Source of the DNA: CAYTET01 sp964436975 | GTDB lineage: Bacteria > Bacillota_I > Bacilli_A > Erysipelotrichales > Erysipelotrichaceae | DNA length: 28,865 nucleotides | Reading direction: 5' to 3' | Assembly: GCA_964436975.1 (NCBI GenBank) | Contig: CAYTET010000020.1 | Span: forward strand, 1-28,865 | Shown here: positions 22,960 through 28,865 of the stretch, one piece after another | How the letters are laid out: every line of letters starts with the position of its first letter | Numbering within the stretch: the first letter of the stretch is position 1 | Translations under genes and position numbers: made by a program | Notes under the pieces: model-generated | Databases searched by the model: none | What the model was told of the DNA's origin: nothing | The model's input: only the letters and a program-made list of their open reading frames with translations

Positions 22960-22973
22960 TTTAAGCGCTTTTA
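22960..22973. promoter_or_regulatory. cre-like site upstream of the aldolase gene
   Basis: TTTAAGCGCTTTTA agrees with the CcpA consensus TGWAARCGYTWNCW at 12 of 14 positions and has the AAGCGCTT core. It lies 3 bases upstream of the -35 box, a place used both for activation and for repression by CcpA. Confidence 0.45.
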
Positions 22974-22976
22974 ACC

Positions 22977-23005
22977 TTATCAATAAAAGCGAAAGGTGTT
23001 ATTAT
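22977..23005 (+). promoter_or_regulatory. Predicted promoter of the aldolase gene
   Basis: TTATCA (22977-22982) and TATTAT (23000-23005) are 17 bases apart. The -35 box is a weak match, which would fit a regulated promoter. Confidence 0.5.
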
Positions 23006-23046
23006 ATTGGCGTATCAAGAAATAAAATAAAAAAGGAGAGATCTTG

Positions 23047-23955
23047 ATGAACGAAAAACAGTTAGCGCGTATGACCAATGATCCGGGCTTCATTGCAGCC
23101 CTTGACCAAAGCGGCGGATCAACACCGAAGGCTTTAAAGCTGTATGGTATCGATGAAGCGGCCTTCACAAATGCCGATGGCTCCAAGGATGAAGAAAAGA
23201 TGTATGACCTGGTCCATCAGATGCGGACCCGTATTATCAAGTCCCCGGCTTTCACCAAAGACCACATCCTGGCTGCCATTCTGTTCAAGCAGACCATGGA
23301 CCGTCAGATTGACGGCAAGTACACCGCTGATTATCTGTGGGATGTCAAGGGCATTGTCCCCATCCTGAAAATCGACAGCGGCCTGGCCGAAGAAAAAGAC
23401 AACTGCCAGCTGATGAAACCGATGCCGGAACTGGATACCCTGCTTGAGCACGGTGTCAAGGACCGCCATATCTTCGGAACCAAAGAGCGTTCCGTCATCA
23501 AGGATTACAACGAAGCCGGAATTCAGGCCGTCGTAGCCCAGCAGTTCGAAATTGCCAAGCAGGTCATTTCCCACGGCATGGTTCCGATCATTGAACCGGA
23601 AGTTGACATCCACAATCCCAACAAGGATAAGTGCGAAAAGTACATGCATGAGCTGTTCAAGCAGCATTTAGCCACTTTAGGCTCTGATGACAAGGTCATG
23701 TTCAAGGTAACCATCCCGACAACCGAGAATCTGTATGCCGATATCATGAAGGACAGCCATGTCGTTCGTGTTGTCGCTCTGTCCGGCGGTTATACCCGTG
23801 ACGAAGCCAATGCCCTGCTGGCCAAAAACCATGGTCTTATTGCCAGCTTCAGCCGGGCCTTATCCCAGGGCTTAAGTGCCAATCAGTCCGATGCTGAATT
23901 CAACGCCACCATGAAAGAATCAGTTGATTCAATCTATGCGGCTTCCATCAAGTAA
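23047..23955 (+). CDS. fda: Class I fructose-bisphosphate aldolase
   Basis: Splits fructose 1,6-bisphosphate into glyceraldehyde 3-phosphate and dihydroxyacetone phosphate in glycolysis, through a Schiff base. The 302-residue protein belongs to the class I type found in Gram-positive bacteria such as Staphylococcus. It has ALDQSGGSTPKAL (18-30), the EPEVD segment (183-187) and VMFKVTIPT (217-225), whose lysine K220 is the candidate Schiff-base residue. The ATG at 23047 is preceded by AAAAAGGAG, 8 bases away; a TTG directly before it is the alternative. The gene is monocistronic between a cre-like site with promoter and a strong terminator. A-rich sequence before the ribosome site suggests high expression. 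Confidence 0.95.
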   Translation: MNEKQLARMTNDPGFIAALDQSGGSTPKALKLYGIDEAAFTNADGSKDEEKMYDLVHQMRTRIIKSPAFTKDHILAAILFKQTMDRQIDGKYTADYLWDVKGIVPILKIDSGLAEEKDNCQLMKPMPELDTLLEHGVKDRHIFGTKERSVIKDYNEAGIQAVVAQQFEIAKQVISHGMVPIIEPEVDIHNPNKDKCEKYMHELFKQHLATLGSDDKVMFKVTIPTTENLYADIMKDSHVVRVVALSGGYTRDEANALLAKNHGLIASFSRALSQGLSANQSDAEFNATMKESVDSIYAASIK

Positions 23956-23979
23956 GCTGTAAACCTATTATCAAACAAG

Positions 23980-24009
23980 AAGCCGGATCACTTGATCCGG
24001 CTTTTCTTT
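23980..24009 (+). terminator. Terminator of the aldolase gene
   Basis: AGCCGGATCA and TGATCCGGCT form a perfect 10-bp stem with a 2-base apex, followed by TTTCTTT. It lies between convergent genes; the minus-strand T run is weaker. Confidence 0.88.
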
Positions 24010-24012
24010 GCT

Positions 24013-25038
24013 TCAATTAAGATGGCGGATCATTTCCGGCCGGATATCAGCCAGACAGCCGGCCCCGCAGCTTAGCATGGTATCCTGCAGCTCTTCGGCC
24101 AGCTTGGCCGTCAGAATGCTGATGCCCTCCTGCTGGCCGCCGTAGACGGCTGTTACAAAGGGCCGGACCATCATTACGCCGTCGGCTCCCATGGCCAGGG
24201 CTTTGAAAATATCTGTGCCGCTGCGGATACCGCCGTCAACAAGAATGGTCAGCCCGCTGCCCTTCAAAGCGGCGGCAATCTCTTCCAGCACATCAGCGGT
24301 GGCCATCATATCCGGCTGAATCCGGCCGCCATGGTTGGAAACAACAATTCCGGCGGCGCCGGCCTCAGCGGCCTTCAGCGCGGATTTTACCGTCATTATT
24401 CCCTTGATGATAAACGGTTTCTGACACCAGTGCGCAATCTGGGCCAGTTCGGCAGCGGTTTTAGGACCGGCCGCCGGCTGGCGGCCCTTCAGAAACGGCA
24501 GACCGGACCCGTCGATATCCATCGCCATGGCCAGACAGCCGCTTTCCCTGGCCAGGGCCGCTTTGCGCTGCACCGTGTCCATGTCCCACGGCTTGATTGT
24601 CGGGATGCCGGTGCCGTCATGGCGGCTGATAGCCTGACAGGCCGCTGTAAAGACGGAAGGATCAAAGCCGTCGCCGGTAAAGGCGGCCAGGCCGTTGGCG
24701 GCACAGCCGGATACCAGCATTTCATTGTACTGGATATCATCATAGCTTGTGCCGTAATGCATTTTAACCGCCCCGACCGGTCCGGCAAACAGCGGCAGTT
24801 TAAAATGACGGCCGAACAGCTGGCAGCCGGTATCCACCGGCCGGCTTTCATGAATAAAATCCGTATTGACGGCGATGTTCTGCCAGCCCTGGTAATTGCG
24901 GACGGCGCCCATACCGTTGCCCTTGGCGCCCGGGCCCGGCATGCGGCTGCCACAGGCCCGGCCGTCACAGATCGGACAGGCCAGACAGTTCGGGGAAGTC
25001 AGTTTGCGGGCTTGTGCCAGTATTTCTTCATAGGTCAT
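24013..25038 (-). CDS. FMN-dependent alpha-hydroxy-acid oxidising protein with an N-terminal Cys motif
   Basis: A 341-residue TIM-barrel flavoprotein of the lactate/glycolate oxidase family. The FMN-binding and catalytic residues expected for the family are visible: K212 (IKGIMTVKSA), H236 and R239 in SNHGGR, and DGGIRSGTDIFKALAMGADGVMM in the phosphate-binding part. An extra N-terminal motif C18-x2-C21-x2-C24-x4-C29 is not part of classical family members and could bind a metal or an Fe-S cluster. The clade is common in Clostridia and its substrate is unknown. AAGGAGG lies 7 bases before the ATG, and the ATG overlaps the esterase stop by four bases (ATGA). Confidence 0.85.
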   Translation of the reverse strand: MTYEEILAQARKLTSPNCLACPICDGRACGSRMPGPGAKGNGMGAVRNYQGWQNIAVNTDFIHESRPVDTGCQLFGRHFKLPLFAGPVGAVKMHYGTSYDDIQYNEMLVSGCAANGLAAFTGDGFDPSVFTAACQAISRHDGTGIPTIKPWDMDTVQRKAALARESGCLAMAMDIDGSGLPFLKGRQPAAGPKTAAELAQIAHWCQKPFIIKGIMTVKSALKAAEAGAAGIVVSNHGGRIQPDMMATADVLEEIAAALKGSGLTILVDGGIRSGTDIFKALAMGADGVMMVRPFVTAVYGGQQEGISILTAKLAEELQDTMLSCGAGCLADIRPEMIRHLN

Positions 25039-25760
25039 TCCGTGCCCTCCTTTTTGTTATCGAGCATCCATTTTACACCGTTGGCCAGCCGCTGCTGGGT
25101 CTGGTTAAAATGATTGCCCTTTTCCTTGAGATATATACAGTGGCCGCCTTTTTTACGGGAGGCATAAAAAGCATAGGTTTTCTGGGTAGCCGGACCGACC
25201 TGCCTTAGAATCGCCGGACCGGCGGCATCTTCCCTGTCCCCCAGGGACAGATAGACATTCATTCCGGCAGGCGGCTGGTGATGCTGCAAAAAATCAAACC
25301 ATTTGGGATACCACAGTGATCCGGAGCAGCTGGCGGCGGCGCTGTAGGCATGGCTGCTGTGGGCCTGCCACAGGGCAAAAAGGCCGGCCAGCGAGTATCC
25401 GGCAATAAAACGGGTGGCCGGCATCCAGAAATGATTATATATGCGGCTGATGTCCGGCTCAAAGCGCGTCAGCAGCCAGCGGCCCAGTTCCAGGCCCTGA
25501 CCGCCGAATTCCGGTCCGCCGGAAGTTACGCTTTCAGCCGGCCAGGGTGACAGTTCGTCATTCCAGTTCTGACAGTCACAGCCGGCCAATACAACGTTAT
25601 AGCCTGCCAGTTTTTCCCAGATCGGCGCCACTTCTTCCTTCAGCGGTTTTACCCCGATCAGGAAAACTAATAATGTGCTGTTGTCAACGCAGCCATGTAA
25701 AGCCGTCCAGCCGGTCCGCTTACCGGTCGGGTGCATTATGAAATTAATTTGGGATTCCAT
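25035..25760 (-). CDS. Alpha/beta-hydrolase-fold esterase
   Basis: A 241-residue protein of the putative esterase (EstD-like) type. The nucleophile elbow is G121-Y-S123-L-A-G, with S123 as the nucleophile. H217 in GNHFNQTQQRL is the candidate catalytic histidine. There is no signal peptide, so it is predicted to be cytoplasmic. The natural substrate is unknown; a carbohydrate or acyl ester is likely for the family. The start at 25760 is supported by GGAGGAG 5 bases before the ATG; an earlier in-frame start lacks such a site. It is the first gene of the two-gene unit with the hydroxy-acid oxidising protein. No good promoter is seen; a TACAAT near 25793-25798 lacks a -35 box. Confidence 0.82.
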   Translation of the reverse strand: MESQINFIMHPTGKRTGWTALHGCVDNSTLLVFLIGVKPLKEEVAPIWEKLAGYNVVLAGCDCQNWNDELSPWPAESVTSGGPEFGGQGLELGRWLLTRFEPDISRIYNHFWMPATRFIAGYSLAGLFALWQAHSSHAYSAAASCSGSLWYPKWFDFLQHHQPPAGMNVYLSLGDREDAAGPAILRQVGPATQKTYAFYASRKKGGHCIYLKEKGNHFNQTQQRLANGVKWMLDNKKEGTE

Positions 25761-25837
25761 TTTGCTCCTCCGCAAACTCACTACCGCCATTGTACAACAA
25801 AGCTGACTGCCACAGCGGATAATTTGCATGATTTACA

Positions 25838-25869
25838 AGAAAAAGAAAAGGCCTGTCATCTGACAGGCC
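25838..25869 (-). terminator. Terminator of the glycosyltransferase gene
   Basis: GGCCTGTCA and TGACAGGCC form a perfect 9-bp stem with a 2-base apex; on the minus strand TTTTCTTTTTC follows. It lies 9 bases after the gene's stop. Confidence 0.9.
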
Positions 25870-25877
25870 CTGATTGG

Positions 25878-27167
25878 CTATTGCTGGCCGTCAGCGGTTT
25901 TTTTCACCGCGTAATGGTCAATGTGCGACCAGCCTACTTTGGCAAACAAGGCATAGAAGGTAATCGGCACATAGGTCATCATAAACAGCGGGAACAATCC
26001 GATATAGATAAGTTTCTTAAACGAAGTTGCCTCAATCCGCTTCCATTCGCTTACCACTGTCAGCAAGGCATAGGCCGACATTCCGATATAGTAGTTGAGA
26101 ACAGCCAGCGACAGATATTCAATGGCCTGGGCCGCGACAAGATAGTGCAGCAGCGTCGGACTCAGTGACAGATCGACCAGTAAAAACACGTTATACAGAA
26201 TGGCGATGAAGGTCAGAAAGGTAGCCGGCGCAATGGTCATGAAGAAGTCATAGCATGACATTTTGGCATTGGGACTGGTGAAGGTGCCCTTTACCAGCGG
26301 CTTCATATAATGAAGATCAACCTGGAAGAAGCCCTTGGCCCAGCGCAGCCGCTGTTTCCAGGACTGGGAAAACGAAGTCGGCTGTTCGTCATAAATCATG
26401 GCATCATCACAGTAGCCGATCTTAATGCCGTTGACAATGCAGTCGGCGGAAAACTGAATGTCTTCCGTTAACAGATGGAACGGCCAGCCGTTATTGGCCT
26501 GCACTATTTTATTGGCAACATAGAAGCCGGTGCCGCTGACGGCACAGGAATTGCCGACAACCATGCGCGGAGCATTGAGGAAGCGGGCTTCCCGCAGAAA
26601 CCAGATCGAATAGGAAGCTGATATCCAGTTGGCGCCGAAATTTTTGGAGTTGCGGTAGCAGGTTATGACCTGGTAGCCCTGGGCCGCCGTGCGATTCATG
26701 GCCGCCACAAAGTTAGTATCCAAAAGATTATCCGCATCAAAAATAAAATAGCCGTCATAATAATCCGTGCCCTTATCTACACCAATCCGCTGCAGAAGAT
26801 AGTCCAGAGCATAGCCCTTGCCGATTTTCTGCTTATTGGTGCGCTGATAGACAGTGGCGCCGGCTGCCGCGGCATTGACCGCCGTCAGATCCGTGCAGTT
26901 ATCCGCCAGCACATAAGTGTCCAGCAGTTGGTGGGGATAGTTCTGCTGCTTAATGCTGCTGACAAGCTGGCCGATGACATCCTGCTCATTGCGGGCGCAG
27001 ATTAAAGCCGCATACCGACCCAACTTGACCGGCTGGGCGGCCCGGGCCGTCATGCTCTTTCTTTTGATCAGTCCGATAACCGTGTATACAGCCTGATATA
27101 AATATGCAGCCGTCATTAAAAACAGAACGGTAATGTTAAAGTAAACAAGCCATTGATACGTGTTCAT
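25878..27167 (-). CDS. Membrane family-2 glycosyltransferase, processive type
   Basis: A 429-residue membrane enzyme of the cellulose/hyaluronan-synthase-like GT2 type. One N-terminal membrane helix (about 8-32) is followed by a cytoplasmic GT-A domain with ICARNEQ, VLADNCTD (86-93), FDADN (143-147, the DxD site), TED (234-236) and QRLRW (272-276). The C terminus holds about four membrane helices (about 300-420). The Q-x-x-R-W motif points to a processive enzyme that makes an extracellular or wall polysaccharide; the sugar is unknown. AAGGAGG lies 8 bases before the ATG. It is monocistronic and divergent from pepF. Confidence 0.88.
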   Translation of the reverse strand: MNTYQWLVYFNITVLFLMTAAYLYQAVYTVIGLIKRKSMTARAAQPVKLGRYAALICARNEQDVIGQLVSSIKQQNYPHQLLDTYVLADNCTDLTAVNAAAAGATVYQRTNKQKIGKGYALDYLLQRIGVDKGTDYYDGYFIFDADNLLDTNFVAAMNRTAAQGYQVITCYRNSKNFGANWISASYSIWFLREARFLNAPRMVVGNSCAVSGTGFYVANKIVQANNGWPFHLLTEDIQFSADCIVNGIKIGYCDDAMIYDEQPTSFSQSWKQRLRWAKGFFQVDLHYMKPLVKGTFTSPNAKMSCYDFFMTIAPATFLTFIAILYNVFLLVDLSLSPTLLHYLVAAQAIEYLSLAVLNYYIGMSAYALLTVVSEWKRIEATSFKKLIYIGLFPLFMMTYVPITFYALFAKVGWSHIDHYAVKKTADGQQ

Positions 27168-27230
27168 TTTCCAAACTCCTCCTTGGTATGCCCTGAATGA
27201 CGTTATATTCTAAATTCACCCATTATTCAG

Positions 27231-27248
27231 CCGCCTGTTACCGGGCGG
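27231..27248. other. Hairpin in the glycosyltransferase leader
   Basis: CCGCC and GGCGG form a 5-bp stem with an 8-base loop, in the gap between the promoter at 27258 and the glycosyltransferase start. It may be a leader hairpin. The rest of the 309-base gap (27168-27476) is pyrimidine-rich and holds the two divergent promoters and an inverted repeat. Confidence 0.35.
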
Positions 27249-27257
27249 TCACTGCGA

Positions 27258-27286
27258 ACTATAGTCTCTTTGTTTTGGCTTTTCAA
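27258..27286 (-). promoter_or_regulatory. Promoter of the glycosyltransferase gene
   Basis: On the minus strand TTGAAA (27281-27286) and TATAGT (27258-27263) are 17 bases apart. The start codon is about 85 bases further, giving a leader that contains the 27231 hairpin. Confidence 0.75.
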
Positions 27287-27304
27287 GCCCTTTTACATTT
27301 CGCA

Positions 27305-27327
27305 TGAAACAATTTTCATATGTTTCA
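27305..27327. promoter_or_regulatory. Inverted repeat, possible operator
   Basis: TGAAACA and TGTTTCA form perfect 7-base arms around 9 bases. The repeat lies 18 bases upstream of the glycosyltransferase -35 box, in the divergent gap. Confidence 0.4.
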
Positions 27328-27418
27328 GTTTAACTTCACTTTTCTATCACCTTTCCTTTCATTTTCACCCTGTACACGCTGGCTGCCGCTTAATTGTTGC
27401 ACGGATTATTTTTGTAAA

Positions 27419-27447
27419 TTGACTAATGAAAAGCGGTTGTTTAGAAT
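27419..27447 (+). promoter_or_regulatory. Promoter of pepF
   Basis: TTGACT (27419-27424) and TAGAAT (27442-27447) are 17 bases apart and about 30 bases before the TTG start of pepF. Confidence 0.75.
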
Positions 27448-27476
27448 GGAAGCAGTTACAGAAAGAAGGAACCATT

Positions 27477-28865
27477 TTGAAAGTCAAAGATATCCCCTAC
27501 CAGCGGATAACAATTGAAGAAATCAGCCGCACGATGACTGATATCATCAAAGCCATTGAAGCGGCAGCTGAAACCGGCGCCGTTCTGCAGGCCCGCCAGC
27601 AGTTTGTGGCCCTGATGAAGGAGTATAACACCCAGGCCAGTTTGGCCTATACCCGCTATTCCCTCAATACCGCCGACCCCTTTTACCTCAAGGAAAAAGA
27701 TTATTATGATGAAATCGGCCCGCAGGTCAGCGAGCTGAACCAGCGCTATGAACTGGCCATGCTTTCCAGTCCGCTCAAGCCGCAGCTGGAGAAGCAATTG
27801 AATCCGCTGCTGTTTAAGCATTATGAAATTGACCAGAAGGCCATTTCCTCAGCCATTGTGGCTGACCTGGTCGAAGAGAATAAAACCGTGACGGAATACA
27901 GCCAGCTGATGGCTGGCATGGAATTTGAATTCCGCGGGGAAAAGCTGCCCCGGGCCATGCTGATGAAATATGCTGCCGATGCCGACCGCAAAACCCGCCA
28001 GGAATGCTACCAGGTGCTGGGACAGGGTCTGCAGAGCCATTCAGCCCAGCTCGATGATATATTTGACCGGCTGGTGCATATCCGCACCCGGATGGCCCGC
28101 AAAATGGGCTACAAAGACTTTGTTGAACTGGGTTATTACCGGATGCAGCGGCTCTGCTACAACCAGCAGATGGTTGAAAACTTCCGGCAGAACGTACTAC
28201 AGGACATTGTGCCGGTGGTAACCAGACTGCGCCAGGAAAACGCCAAGCGGCTGGGCATTGATCAGCTGATGCTTTATGACAATGAAATCATGCTGCCCCA
28301 GGGCGATCCCAAGCCCTGCGATAAAGCCGGCATCTTTGCCGGTGCCAAAGAAATGTATGAGGCCATGGGTACTAAGACCGGCCAGTTCATCAATATGATG
28401 CTGGACAATGAGGCCTTTGATGTCGATGCCCGCAAGAATAAATGGGGCGGCGGCTATGAGATTGAATTCCCCAAATACAAGCAGCCCTTCATTCTGGCCA
28501 ATTTCAACGCTACTTCGGGCGATGTCAATGTCGTGACCCATGAAGCCGGCCATGCCCTGAACAGCTGGCTGTGCTTTGACAATCCATATGCCATCGATCT
28601 GACCCCGGGCATGGAGACCTGCGAGATCCATTCCATGAGCATGGAGTTCTTCTGCTGGCCCTACATGGATAAGTTCTTTGGCAGCCAGGCCGCGGCCTAC
28701 CGCTATACCCATGCCTTAAGTGCTCTTTCCTTTATTCCCTATGGCACCATCGTTGATGCCTTCCAGCATATCATCTATCACAATCCGGATCTTACTCCGG
28801 CCCAGCGCAACCAGGCTTGGCAGAAGCTGGAAGCCGAATACCGGCCTTATCTGTCGGCCGCCGGC
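27477..28865 (+). CDS. pepF: M3-family oligoendopeptidase (partial, cut by the window end)
   Basis: A zinc metallopeptidase that breaks down peptides in the cytoplasm. The first 463 residues are in the window, of roughly 560 expected. The zinc motif H355-E-A-G-H359 is in frame, and the segment METCEIHSMSMEFF (about 380-393) carries the third ligand glutamate. The start is a TTG at 27477 with AAGGA 6-7 bases upstream; the N terminus LKVKDIPYQRITIEE then matches the family start, and no in-frame ATG with a ribosome site lies nearby. The reading frame is open to the last base. It has its own promoter and is divergent from the glycosyltransferase gene. The symbol pepF is used in the broad family sense. 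Confidence 0.92.
   Translation, partial: MKVKDIPYQRITIEEISRTMTDIIKAIEAAAETGAVLQARQQFVALMKEYNTQASLAYTRYSLNTADPFYLKEKDYYDEIGPQVSELNQRYELAMLSSPLKPQLEKQLNPLLFKHYEIDQKAISSAIVADLVEENKTVTEYSQLMAGMEFEFRGEKLPRAMLMKYAADADRKTRQECYQVLGQGLQSHSAQLDDIFDRLVHIRTRMARKMGYKDFVELGYYRMQRLCYNQQMVENFRQNVLQDIVPVVTRLRQENAKRLGIDQLMLYDNEIMLPQGDPKPCDKAGIFAGAKEMYEAMGTKTGQFINMMLDNEAFDVDARKNKWGGGYEIEFPKYKQPFILANFNATSGDVNVVTHEAGHALNSWLCFDNPYAIDLTPGMETCEIHSMSMEFFCWPYMDKFFGSQAAAYRYTHALSALSFIPYGTIVDAFQHIIYHNPDLTPAQRNQAWQKLEAEYRPYLSAAG

Noticed and set aside
24331..25113. 260-residue plus-strand reading frame opposite the hydroxy-acid oxidising protein
   Set aside because: It is the antisense of a well-supported family member and shows no recognisable domain or ribosome site.
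27446..27517. Upstream short reading frame overlapping the pepF start
   Set aside because: Its ATG lies in the -10 box of the promoter, so it would not be transcribed.

Overview
The window is a chromosomal stretch of a low-to-moderate GC Firmicute (Bacillota), dense in housekeeping genes. Three things support this: a T-box controlling tyrS, a CcpA-type regulator, and the gene order murC / DUF948 protein / helical YtxH-like protein / ccpA / tyrS, which resembles the Bacillus subtilis murC-ytxG-ytxH...ccpA...tyrS neighbourhood. With the Gram-positive class I fructose-bisphosphate aldolase and the DUF5685/J-domain pair, I would guess an anaerobic gut Erysipelotrichia-like or Clostridia-like lineage. 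The lineage is inference. No phage, insertion sequence, CRISPR array or known defence gene was seen.

Layout. 1-425: a terminator from an upstream unit, then a tRNA-Gly(UCC) with its own promoter. 426-13596 (minus strand): trmB, a lipoprotein, a disordered protein and murC form a compact operon. A terminator that overlaps the murC stop ends it. A second unit carries the DUF948 protein, the helical protein and ccpA, and runs directly into the T-box leader of tyrS, a serine hydrolase and a DUF3284 protein. Further upstream on the same strand are a cell-wall-anchored surface protein and pnp, each with its own terminator. 13597-17223 (plus strand): a DUF5685 protein, a membrane J-domain protein, a membrane zinc-ribbon protein (after a 10-N assembly gap) and the CCA-adding enzyme. 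17297-22881 (minus strand): an MDR oxidoreductase, a NYN/PIN protein, a LysR regulator, and then a tight four-gene redox operon (iron-sulfur flavoprotein, Fe-S aldo/keto reductase, double carboxymuconolactone-decarboxylase protein, cupin). 23047-23955 (plus): class I aldolase. 24013-27167 (minus): an esterase/hydroxy-acid oxidase pair and a membrane glycosyltransferase. 27477-end (plus): an M3 oligopeptidase cut by the window edge.

How it fits together. The core is translation (tRNA-Gly, tyrS, trmB, cca), RNA decay (pnp), wall synthesis (murC) and carbon control (ccpA, with two cre-like sites in this window, one before the unit that contains ccpA and one before the aldolase). The least ordinary parts are the LysR-linked redox operon with a clear T-N11-A palindrome at its promoter, the DUF5685/J-domain/zinc-ribbon trio, and a nested stem-loop element between the divergent pnp and DUF5685 genes that matches no RNA family I recognise.
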